Assembly: GCA_002392625.1 (NCBI GenBank) | Contig: DGHJ01000020.1 | Span: 4,977 to 11,158 of the forward strand | Length of the DNA: 6,182 nucleotides | Reading direction: 5' to 3' | DNA from: Oscillospiraceae bacterium UBA3851 | GTDB lineage: Bacteria > Bacillota > Clostridia > Oscillospirales > Oscillospiraceae | Part shown: positions 1 through 5,758 of the stretch, in pieces | How positions within the stretch are numbered: the stretch's first letter is position 1 | Layout of the letters: the number at the start of each line of letters is the position of its first letter | Notes under the pieces: model-generated | What the model was told of the DNA's origin: nothing | Seen by the model: only the letters and a program-made list of their open reading frames with translations | Database searches by the model: none | Program-made: the position numbers and the translations under genes

Positions 1-549
1 CTGATGGCCCCCCTGTTCTGGGACGTCCGATCCCGGCTGGGAGATCACCTGTACGGCGTGGACGTAGACAGCCTGGAGCAGCGCGCCGTTCAGCTCCTCA
101 AGGAGCGCCGCCTGACCTTCTCCGCCGCCGAGAGCTGCACCGGCGGGCTCATCGCCAAGCGCGTCACCGACGTGCCCGGCGCCTCCGCCGTATTCCTGGG
201 CGGCGTGGTGTCCTACACCAACGGCGTGAAAGCCGGGGTGCTGGGCGTACCGCAGGCGCTTTTAGATGAATACGGTGCCGTGTCCGCCCCGGTGGCAAAG
301 GCTATGGCGGAGGGGGTGCGGCGCATCACCGGCAGCGATCTGGCCGTGTCCGTCACCGGCGTGGCCGGACCGGATAAGGACGACCGGGGCAACGAGGTGG
401 GCACCGTATTTGTGGGCTTCGCCTCGCCGGAGGGCACCGCCGTCCGTGCGCTGCATCTGGGCACCGGACGGGACCGGGTGCGCACGCTGGCCGCCCATCA
501 CGCGTTTGACATGCTGCGCCGGTATCTCACCGGACTGTCTATTGAATAA
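1..549 (+). CDS. cinA: CinA C-terminal region, nicotinamide-nucleotide amidohydrolase (PncC) domain; 5' end outside the window
   Basis: The reading frame is open from base 1 to a TAA at 547-549 (182 codons visible). The PncC domain deamidates nicotinamide mononucleotide to nicotinate mononucleotide in pyridine-nucleotide salvage, in the cytoplasm. Diagnostic blocks are present in order: AESCTGGL (about residues 43-50, with the conserved Ser of the ESCTGG motif), DVPGASAVFLGGVVSY (about 57-72), the YGAVS block, the AxAMAEGVR helix, TGVAGP (about 119-124) and the VGTVFVGFA strand. The segment RLGDHLYGVD before the domain matches the linker that joins the N-terminal molybdopterin-binding-like domain in full-length CinA (about 410 aa), so the true start should lie upstream. 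The ATG at base 4 is therefore probably an internal Met, although a stand-alone PncC cannot be fully excluded. The next gene starts 15 bp downstream in the same direction, so the two are probably cotranscribed. No truncation or missing key residue is visible. Confidence 0.93.
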   Translation: MMAPLFWDVRSRLGDHLYGVDVDSLEQRAVQLLKERRLTFSAAESCTGGLIAKRVTDVPGASAVFLGGVVSYTNGVKAGVLGVPQALLDEYGAVSAPVAKAMAEGVRRITGSDLAVSVTGVAGPDKDDRGNEVGTVFVGFASPEGTAVRALHLGTGRDRVRTLAAHHAFDMLRRYLTGLSIE

Positions 550-564
550 GGAGGAGAGGATCCC

Positions 565-1044
565 ATGGCAAAAACGAAATACAAGGGCTATAACCCTGCC
601 GACACCGCCCAGCAGCAGGAGAACATCCGAAAGGCCAAGGGCAACCCCAACAAAAACGTCCACCGCAAGAAGAACGGCTCCAACTACGGCGGCTACGCCA
701 GCGCGGCCAGGAAGGAATCCGAGCGCAAGGCGCAGGCAGAGCGGAAACGGGAGACGGTCTTCGACATGAACCGCACCCAGGGCATCATCTTCGGCGTGCT
801 CATCACCCTGGCGGTGGCGGGGATGATCCTGACGTACACCGTTTTCAAGGACTCCCCGGCGGCGCCGGTGATCCCCTCCCTGACGCTGGGCCTGCTGTCC
901 GGCTTCCTGGCATACATCGGCTACACCAACCGCGCCAAGCGGACCGGCACCTTCCAGACCGTTCTGATCGTGGTGCTGGCCATTCTGGGCGTGGTATACA
1001 CCTCCACTGGCGTCATCGGCCTTATCAATCTGCTGAACGGCTGA
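565..1044 (+). CDS. Small three-helix membrane protein of unknown function
   Basis: This is a 159-aa protein whose family I do not recognise. The start is the ATG at 565, supported by the purine-rich site AAGGAGGAGAGG (548-559) at good spacing. Residues 1-70 are hydrophilic and strongly basic, rich in Lys, Arg, Gln and Asn, with no signal peptide. Three hydrophobic segments follow at about 72-94, 101-121 and 130-156, with a short basic loop (NRAKRTG) between the second and third. This predicts a long cytoplasmic N-terminal tail and an integral membrane bundle. It starts 15 bp after the cinA stop and is followed by a hairpin terminator, so it is probably the last gene of a cinA-containing transcript. 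The tail could bind RNA, DNA or acidic lipid, but only its charge suggests this. Function unknown. Confidence 0.85.
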   Translation: MAKTKYKGYNPADTAQQQENIRKAKGNPNKNVHRKKNGSNYGGYASAARKESERKAQAERKRETVFDMNRTQGIIFGVLITLAVAGMILTYTVFKDSPAAPVIPSLTLGLLSGFLAYIGYTNRAKRTGTFQTVLIVVLAILGVVYTSTGVIGLINLLNG

Positions 1045-1067
1045 GGTTCGCCGCCTCTCGTAATATT

Positions 1068-1106
1068 GCGCCGCCCTGCCGGGTACCCGGCCGGGCGGCG
1101 CTGTTT
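1068..1106 (+). terminator. Rho-independent terminator after the membrane-protein gene
   Basis: A perfect 9-bp stem pairs 1068-1076 with 1093-1101. It encloses a further self-complementary block, CCGGGTACCCGG, at 1079-1090. The short T-rich run TGTTTAT follows at 1102-1108. It begins 23 bp after the stop at 1044. The T tract is weak but the stem is very GC-rich. On the minus strand the sequence after the stem is only AATATT, so termination of the opposing operon here is less certain. Confidence 0.75.
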
Positions 1107-1275
1107 ATCCCGTTAATTCTGCAGCGGCGGTCTTTGGCCGCCTGCGTTCTGCCCACCAAAGACCTCTCGCTCCCGTCGGTCGAGACAAGTGGGGGACTTC
1201 CTCGCAAGCACCTCGCTGTTTCCGCCAAACTGCAAGGGCGCGTGCTCCGCCGGCCGCTCGTCCTTCGCAGGACGT
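1107..1275. other. Non-coding spacer between convergent transcripts, with nested inverted repeats
   Basis: No credible gene is present. The sequence holds a perfect 9-bp inverted repeat, GGTCTTTGG (1129-1137) with CCAAAGACC (1156-1164), and an overlapping 5-bp hairpin GGCGG (1126-1130) with CCGCC (1138-1142). The two cannot form at once. A 6-bp hairpin with a 4-nt loop (1259-1274) lies directly after the stop of the minus-strand gene but has no T tract. The rest shows nothing I can name. It could be part of a dispersed intergenic repeat or the 3' end of the minus-strand transcript. Confidence 0.45.
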
Positions 1276-3165
1276 TCAATTCTTGATAGTGACTACGCTC
1301 ATCACGTCGGACGGAACGCTCTCCTCTTTCATGCCGGCGCATTCGGCTACAGAGGTAATGAAGTATTCGTACTGCTTGCCGGGCTTGACTTCGGTGTCGG
1401 TGAAGCTCGTCCTGTCTCCGCCGATGGTTTTGATAAGGGCGAACTCCTCTGCACCGGCATTCCGGCGGTAGATTTTGATGGATTCACGGTTCTTCATGGC
1501 CTCCCATGTAACGGTATTCGCGCTGTCCGCCGACGAGATGCCCGTGATCACCGGCTTGCCCTGCTGCAGGATATCCACGAGAACGCACTTGCTCTGGTAT
1601 TCCACGCCGTCATCCCTGATGGCGGCGGATACGCGGAAGGTATACAGCTCGCCCTCCTTGATATCCGTGGCATTGATGTCACGGTGCTTTTCCGTGGTGA
1701 GCCAGGCGGAGAACTTCAGTGCTTTGTAGTAGCGGCGGTACACGCGGAAATAGCAGTCCTCCTCGCCGTCCCAGGTGACCTTCATGGCGCCGTCGTCCCG
1801 CGTGACGCCCACCACATTGGTGGGCATGCTCACGAAGACATAGTACATGCTGTTGGAGCGCTGACCGGCCTTGGCGCCATGATTGGGCACCACGTAGTAG
1901 GTGTAGCCCTGCGCGTGGGTCACGTCCTTGTCGTCAAAGGTCTCGCCGGTGGCAGTGCCGATCTTCACGGCCGTGCTCTCGTCGTGACCCTCAGCTCGGT
2001 AGATGCTGTACTCCCCGCAGTCGAGGCAGGGGTTCCAGCGGACACAGACGGCGTCCTCCTTGTTGAAGATCTGGGCCAGATGACCCTGCTCCAGATCCAT
2101 GCCCTTGCCAAGGGAGCGGTCATAGACCCAGGCGATGGACTCCTCCCACTTGGCGGTGTTTTCCTCCGAAAGCGGCGTGGGCTGCAGGTTGTAGTTTTCA
2201 ATGAGATAGTCGGCCAGCGTGTAGGTAAACTTGCGCATGCCATACACGTTCAGGTTGATGTCGACGCCATAGTCGTAGTCCTCAAAGTTGTTGTACTGCG
2301 GAGCGTGCATGTCCACAAAGGGTATGCCGAAGGACTCCACATATTCCCGGGCCACGGCAGTATAGCTGTCGTCATGGCCCCAGCGGGCATAGTTGGGGCT
2401 CTTGGCCACCACCAGCGCTATGCCGTTCTTGTCACACAGCTCCTTGATCATGGGGAAATACTTCTTGGCTGAGTCGTTGATGGTCTTCTCATTGAATACC
2501 GCGAAGGTGCGGTTTCCGTCGTTGCGGGTGTAGCTGAACAGGGGCACGCCCCCCTTGTAGTAGGAGTAGAACTCGTTCTCCGCGAAGTAGGTCACGTCCT
2601 CATTGGACAGATCGGTCCGGTTGTGATAGCGCAGGATCGGGAAGATATAGCTGGCAAAGGTCAGCGCACGGCTGGAGGCTGTGGCGTCGTACTGGGGCAT
2701 CATGGCCGACTCGGTGCGCGCCGTCTCCCATGCCAGGCCGATCTTGTTCGCGGAAATGGGCATATAATCCAGGGCGAATCGGTTGTACTTCTCCCGGTTG
2801 CCGGTGTGGGTCTCCTGCATGAGGAACAGCGCCTCCACCACAATGACCTTGGGCTTTTGCCGTGTCAGTGCGTCCTTGATATAGTAGTAGGTGGTGGACA
2901 TCTCCTGGTCGGGACAGGAGAAGTTGTAACTGGTGATGCCGTTCCTCTCATACATCAGCACGGGGCTGAAGGACGAGTACATATTGCAGGAGCCCAGCAG
3001 CAGCACGTCGATGGTGTTCTTCGGCTCCTGATAGAAGCCGGCGGGCTGGCCCTTGTCCTGATAGTTGTACCACTTGGGGTGGTAGATCAGCGTCAAAGCC
3101 GTGAGGATAATAGAGAGGAGCAGCGTGAAGGCAACGCCCTTCAAAATGGGCTTTACGATTTTCAT
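1276..3165 (-). CDS. Membrane-anchored SGNH-hydrolase-like protein with C-terminal Fn3-like repeats, partner of the MBOAT acyltransferase
   Basis: This is a 629-aa protein. The ATG at 3165-3163 is preceded by a GGGGGAGGGA ribosome site. Residues 1-10 are basic and about 11-28 form a single hydrophobic helix without a clear cleavage site, so the protein is probably anchored and faces outward. Residues 52-325 resemble the SGNH/AlgX/DltD-like proteins that accompany MBOAT acyltransferases. The block I motif is LLLGSCNMYSSFSP (about 55-68), followed by the PKVIVVEALF strand and a late DINLNVYGMRKFT segment (302-314). Families of this type usually read DxxHLNxxG here; this protein has Asn304 (codon AAC) where His is expected, and Cys60 at the usual block I nucleophile position. 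Residues about 365-445, 450-530 and 536-629 look like three fibronectin-III-type domains, each with a V(R/T)W strand, an (I/V)YR strand and a late YxYxV or YTFRV strand. The gene lies 15 bp after the MBOAT gene. Likely role: acyl transfer to, or removal from, a surface glycan. Substrate unknown. Confidence 0.8.
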   Translation of the reverse strand: MKIVKPILKGVAFTLLLSIILTALTLIYHPKWYNYQDKGQPAGFYQEPKNTIDVLLLGSCNMYSSFSPVLMYERNGITSYNFSCPDQEMSTTYYYIKDALTRQKPKVIVVEALFLMQETHTGNREKYNRFALDYMPISANKIGLAWETARTESAMMPQYDATASSRALTFASYIFPILRYHNRTDLSNEDVTYFAENEFYSYYKGGVPLFSYTRNDGNRTFAVFNEKTINDSAKKYFPMIKELCDKNGIALVVAKSPNYARWGHDDSYTAVAREYVESFGIPFVDMHAPQYNNFEDYDYGVDINLNVYGMRKFTYTLADYLIENYNLQPTPLSEENTAKWEESIAWVYDRSLGKGMDLEQGHLAQIFNKEDAVCVRWNPCLDCGEYSIYRAEGHDESTAVKIGTATGETFDDKDVTHAQGYTYYVVPNHGAKAGQRSNSMYYVFVSMPTNVVGVTRDDGAMKVTWDGEEDCYFRVYRRYYKALKFSAWLTTEKHRDINATDIKEGELYTFRVSAAIRDDGVEYQSKCVLVDILQQGKPVITGISSADSANTVTWEAMKNRESIKIYRRNAGAEEFALIKTIGGDRTSFTDTEVKPGKQYEYFITSVAECAGMKEESVPSDVMSVVTIKN

Positions 3166-3180
3166 GGCATTCCCTCCCCC

Positions 3181-4680
3181 TTAAAAGTCAGCGTAGATGA
3201 AACTGGCCGCCTCATATCCGTAGCCGTAAACGCCGAACAGAACAACGGCGCAGATCAGCAGGATGTAAACGATCCAACGCAGCCAGGTCAGCTTCTCCGA
3301 GGCCAAGCGTTGGGGCAGGTCCACCTTCTGCATGGCGATGTCCACCGCCGCAACGATGAGCAGGCCGAACAGCAGAACGGGATAGCCCCATGCCACGTTC
3401 AGGCCGTAGAGCACGCCGGTCTTTCCCAGGGCAAGCTGCGCCACGATGGCCTTCAGCGTGGTGCGCGGCAGGAGGCTGGTGAAAATCCTCTTGAATACAT
3501 GGAGCGAAACGGCCAGCGTCTGGGCGCGGAAGAACACCCAGGTGGCGGTCAGGATGAAGAACGACAGGATCCCCAGCAGCAGGGAGCGGACGGGGCTTGC
3601 CTTCTGCTCGGCGCACTCGCCGCCCTTCTTCTTTTTGCCCAGCTTGCGGATGTCGCCCTCCACCGCCACCACGGCGCCGTTGGCAAGGCCCCAGATCACG
3701 AAGCCCCAGTTGGCGCCATGCCACAGGCCGCTCAGGCCGAAGGTGACCAACGTGTTGAAGTGCCTGCGCAGGGCGGAGCAGCGGCTGCCGCCCAGGGGGA
3801 TGTAGAGGTAATCCCGCAGCCAGGTGGTCAGCGAGATGTGCCAGCGGCGCCAGAAAACCGCCGGTGTGGACGCCAGATAGGGCTGCTGGAAGTTCCGCTT
3901 CAGCTGGAAGCCCAGGATTCGCGCACCGCCGATGGCCATCAGGGAATAGCCGGCAAAGTCCAGATAGATCTGAAGGGAGAACATCATGGCCGCCAGCAGT
4001 ACCGACGCGCCGGTGTGTCCGTCCAGATCGGCGTAGACCGTGTCCACGATCATGGCGGCGCGATCCGCCACGACCATCTTCATGAACAGGCCGAACAGGA
4101 ACATCAGCATACCGGTGCGGTACTTTTCGGAGTCGAAGCGGTGCTCCTCATCCAGCTGTGGCAGGAAGTGCTCCGCCCGCTCGATAGGGCCCTGCGCCAC
4201 CTTCGGGAAGAAGGCCACGTAGAGGGCAAAGCGCCATATCCGGCGCTCGGCGCCGATGGTGCCGCGGTAGACGTCCACCAGATAGGACGCCACGCTGAAG
4301 ATGATGAAGCTGATGCCCAGCGGAACCAGAAGCCTCAGTGTGACGGCGCTGCCGCCTCTGCCGATGATCTGGTGGAGAATGCCGGAGAAGAAGTTGAAGT
4401 ACTTGTAAAACGCCAGCACGCCGATGTCCAGCACCAGGCCGGCCGCCAGGACTGCGCGGCGGCCGCGGCTGCCCCGCTCAAACCGCTCGATCAGCAGTGC
4501 GCCGCCGTAATTGGCCAGCGTGACAGCCGCCAGAAATGTGACCAGAATGGGGCTGTAATAGGCGTAGAAAAGATAGCTGCCCAACAGCAGCAGTGGGTTT
4601 CTCACTTTGACGGGCAGCAGATAGTATAAAACTATGAACAGCCCGAAGAAGGCAAGAAACTCAACGGTATTAAAGGTCAT
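3181..4680 (-). CDS. Membrane-bound O-acyltransferase (MBOAT), AlgI/DltB-like
   Basis: This is a 499-aa polytopic membrane protein of normal length for the AlgI branch of the MBOAT family. These proteins take an acyl group, usually acetyl, from a cytoplasmic donor and pass it through the membrane for O-acylation of exported polysaccharide or teichoic acid. Visible motifs are an N-terminal LLLLGSYLFYAYYSP block (30-44), FFPKVAQGPIER (157-168), YLDFAGYSLMAIG (239-251), NFQQPY (263-268), FWRRWHISLTTWLRDYLYIP (276-295, with His281), and GLWHGANWGFVIWG (318-331), where His321 corresponds to the catalytic MBOAT histidine. About ten or more hydrophobic segments are spread along the chain. A cytoplasmic lysine-rich loop lies at 345-360. 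The ATG at 4680 has GGGGGGAACGCAC upstream as ribosome site. It is the first gene of the operon; the SGNH-like gene follows after 15 bp. The acyl donor and glycan cannot be read from the sequence. Confidence 0.95.
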   Translation of the reverse strand: MTFNTVEFLAFFGLFIVLYYLLPVKVRNPLLLLGSYLFYAYYSPILVTFLAAVTLANYGGALLIERFERGSRGRRAVLAAGLVLDIGVLAFYKYFNFFSGILHQIIGRGGSAVTLRLLVPLGISFIIFSVASYLVDVYRGTIGAERRIWRFALYVAFFPKVAQGPIERAEHFLPQLDEEHRFDSEKYRTGMLMFLFGLFMKMVVADRAAMIVDTVYADLDGHTGASVLLAAMMFSLQIYLDFAGYSLMAIGGARILGFQLKRNFQQPYLASTPAVFWRRWHISLTTWLRDYLYIPLGGSRCSALRRHFNTLVTFGLSGLWHGANWGFVIWGLANGAVVAVEGDIRKLGKKKKGGECAEQKASPVRSLLLGILSFFILTATWVFFRAQTLAVSLHVFKRIFTSLLPRTTLKAIVAQLALGKTGVLYGLNVAWGYPVLLFGLLIVAAVDIAMQKVDLPQRLASEKLTWLRWIVYILLICAVVLFGVYGYGYEAASFIYADF

Positions 4681-4798
4681 GTGCGTTCCCCCCGTCGTCT
4701 CGCCATCCTTCCGCGCGGCGATCGTTCGTTGCTTTTTCGGCAGGACTTTATTGCCAGCCGTTTTGAGTTTGGGCTTTCGATGCTCCTACTTTTGTTCT

Positions 4799-4827
4799 AC
4801 TGTATGTAACTTTCTAAGAACTGTCAA
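4799..4827 (-). promoter_or_regulatory. Sigma-A-type promoter of the MBOAT/SGNH operon
   Basis: Read on the minus strand, a perfect TTGACA -35 box (plus positions 4822-4827) is separated by exactly 17 bp from a TACAGT -10 box (4799-4804; 4 of 6 matches to TATAAT). Transcription would start near 4792, leaving a leader of about 110 nt before the ATG at 4680. This DNA is clearly more AT-rich than the flanking genes. The leader contains a small imperfect hairpin (4738-4760), but I recognise no riboswitch class. Confidence 0.7.
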
Positions 4828-4845
4828 GAATGAATCTTATTTGTG

Positions 4846-4851
4846 TATGAT
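4846..4851 (+). promoter_or_regulatory. Possible -10 element facing the RHH remnant
   Basis: TATGAT on the plus strand is a good -10 hexamer, 26 bp before the ATG at 4878. No good -35 box lies at the right distance; the nearest candidate, TGTCAA at 4822-4827 with an 18-bp spacer, is simply the complement of the opposite promoter's -35. It may be the remains of a divergent promoter that once served the now broken gene. Confidence 0.3.
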
Positions 4852-4877
4852 AGCTGCTCAAAATAGCAGGCGGTCGG

Positions 4878-5036
4878 ATGAAGCCCTTGAAGGAGAAGAT
4901 CAGCATCACCGTCGACAGCGACGTGCTGGAGCGGGTCCAGCTCGGCGGCCGGGACCAACGACCGCGCTTTTTCGCAGTGTATCAGCCCGGTGCTGAAAGG
5001 GCCGGCGTCTTCGACGGCCCGCAGGCGCAAAACGCC
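4878..5036 (+). pseudogene. Decayed ribbon-helix-helix (CopG/Arc-like) DNA-binding protein gene
   Basis: The ATG at 4878 opens with MKPLKEKISITVDSDVLERV, the beta-strand and first-helix signature of short ribbon-helix-helix regulators or antitoxin-like proteins. After Leu22 (codon 4941-4943) the open frame turns into low-complexity sequence. Removing one G at 4944-4945 restores LAAGTNDRAFSQCISPVLKG, which looks like the second helix at the proper spacing. I infer a single-base insertion in a GGCGG run. The restored frame has no stop before the terminator hairpin at 5037-5061, so the 3' end is damaged as well. The original protein would have been about 50-60 aa. The ribosome site is weak (AGGCGG at 4868-4873). 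A 125-aa open frame from the same ATG to 5255 runs through the terminator and an intergenic repeat and is not a credible product. A toxin partner is not visible nearby. Confidence 0.6.
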
Positions 5037-5065
5037 GCCCCGCCGGGAAACCCGGCGGGGCTGTT
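5037..5065 (+). terminator. Rho-independent terminator after the RHH remnant
   Basis: A perfect 11-bp GC-rich stem pairs 5037-5047 with 5051-5061 around a 3-nt AAA loop and is followed by TGTTAT. An A-rich stretch (5029-5032) precedes it. It insulates the ileS promoter from upstream plus-strand transcription. It is better preserved than the gene it follows. Confidence 0.75.
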
Positions 5066-5083
5066 ATCGGTATCCACGGTATT

Positions 5084-5193
5084 ACGGATTGCCACAGCCA
5101 GTTTGCGAACTGGCTTCGCAATGACAGGCGCTGAAACGTTACCATCCTGTCATTCCGAGGAGGCGGACGAAGGACGCCGACGTGGGAATCCGT
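5084..5193. repeat. Paired palindromic repeat, copy 1 (units a and b, head to head)
   Basis: Unit a (5084-5127, minus orientation) and unit b (5147-5193, plus orientation) share the ends CTGTCATT(G/C)CGA and GTGG(C/G)AATCCGT and are separated by 19 bp. Unit a contains a perfect internal hairpin, AGCCAGTT (5096-5103) with AACTGGCT (5108-5115). Unit b has a shorter internal stem, GGCG with CGCC. The ends of each unit also pair with each other (ATTGC with GCAAT in a, ATTCC with GGAAT in b). The whole forms an imperfect palindrome of about 110 bp. It resembles the dispersed GTCATTGCGAG...GCAATCC palindromes found between genes in many bacteria (from memory, not searched). Confidence 0.8.
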
Positions 5194-5283
5194 CTCCTTG
5201 TGGGACACGTTTGGGCGGGCTGAGTCGTCCGCCTGCGCAAAGACCGCCCGCATAAAACCCGCCCATTTTGGCAAAATCCACCG
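5194..5283. other. Spacer upstream of the ileS promoter with two inverted repeats
   Basis: No gene is seen. GGGCGGG (5213-5219) is complementary to CCCGCCC (5258-5264). A short AT-rich palindrome, ATTTT-GGC-AAAAT (5265-5277), ends seven bases before the -35 box at 5284. The position would suit an operator or an upstream promoter element, but this is only suggestive. Confidence 0.35.
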
Positions 5284-5312
5284 TTGACAAATCCGGCCGT
5301 AGCGCATAAAAT
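5284..5312 (+). promoter_or_regulatory. Sigma-A promoter of ileS
   Basis: A perfect TTGACA (5284-5289), a 17-bp spacer and TAAAAT (5307-5312; one mismatch to TATAAT) form a near-consensus housekeeping promoter. Transcription should start near 5319, just ahead of the T-box leader. The strength of the promoter fits a gene controlled mainly by transcription attenuation. Confidence 0.85.
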
Positions 5313-5319
5313 AGGCACG

Positions 5320-5756
5320 TTATGATGAAAAATGCGAGGATGGGGACGAGTAGCGCACGTCCGCGGTGCCAAGAGAGCCGCCGTTTGGTGAGAGGCGGAG
5401 ACCGCACGCGCGTGAAGATCACCCCGGAGCAGCCGGCTGAAAGTCAACAACGCACCACTCGGCGAGTTCGATTTGCGATAGTTTTTTTGTCACAGCGAAG
5501 GCGAGACATGGCGGCCATACTTTGTGTATGGCAACATGGGAAGCCAAAGCTGCGGCGAAAAAGATCCGCAAAGCGCCGAGGACGATGTGGTGCGGCGTTG
5601 GCTGTGTAAGCCAGGACGGCAGAGGGCCGTTATCTCCCCTCCGCCCGCCATCGCGCGGGGACAGAGCGGCCGCCTGCAGGCGGCAACGAGAGTGGTACCG
5701 CAGAGGTCTATTTGCGCCTTTGTCTCTCCCATCGGAGGGACAAGGGCGTTTTTTTG
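5320..5756 (+). promoter_or_regulatory. T-box riboswitch leader of ileS, tRNA-Ile-sensing
   Basis: The leader senses uncharged tRNA-Ile and allows read-through into ileS. Stem I: the GACGAGTA kink-turn-like motif (5345-5352), GCGGT (5363-5367) pairing ACCGC (5401-5405), the AGAGAG bulge region (5372-5377), and the CCGCC (5378-5382)/GGCGG (5394-5398) apical stem with a TTTGGTGA distal loop. The specifier is ATC at 5418-5420 followed by A, which matches Ile. A stem II-like long helix spans 5445-5600. Stem IIA/B is ACGGC (5616-5620)/GCCGT (5626-5630) with the CGTTA motif. Stem III is a perfect GCCGCC-TGCA-GGCGGC hairpin (5669-5684). Antiterminator: GAGAG (5688-5692)/CTCTC (5724-5728), then the 7-nt bulge TGGTACC (5693-5699), then GCAGAGG (5700-5706)/CCTTTGT (5717-5723). 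TGGT pairs with ACCA of tRNA-Ile, whose discriminator base is A. The leader is long, because stem II is expanded. Confidence 0.95.
5715..5755 (+). terminator. T-box attenuator terminator
   Basis: A 15-bp stem pairs 5715-5729 with 5734-5748, with two G-U pairs and a 4-nt loop, and is followed by seven T (5749-5755). Its 5' arm contains 5717-5728, the same bases that form the 3' side of the antiterminator, so the two structures exclude each other. Charged tRNA-Ile should favour this hairpin and stop transcription ahead of ileS. Confidence 0.93.
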
Positions 5757-5758
5757 AT

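Noticed and set aside
1259..1274. Hairpin just after the SGNH-like gene as its terminator
   Set aside because: The 6-bp stem with a 4-nt loop is not followed by a T tract on the minus strand, so it may be only a 3' UTR hairpin.
1189..2472. A 427-codon open frame on the plus strand opposite the Fn3 and SGNH region
   Set aside because: It is antisense to the SGNH-like gene, has no ribosome site, and its low-complexity Val/His/Gly-rich translation resembles a shadow frame.
2623..4629. A 668-codon open frame on the plus strand opposite the MBOAT and SGNH genes
   Set aside because: It is antisense to two genes with clear family motifs, has a composition rich in His, Gln, Gly and Ala without recognisable domains, and reflects the absence of TTA, CTA and TCA codons on the coding strand.
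4878..5255. The 125-aa open frame as a real protein
   Set aside because: Only the first 22 residues look like a protein family. The rest reads through a terminator hairpin and a palindromic repeat, while a one-base correction restores the family sequence.
5466..5488. Early intrinsic terminator within the T-box leader at the seven-T run
   Set aside because: The sequence before the T run (5459-5481) forms no stable hairpin of its own; its stronger pairing is the long-range stem II helix.
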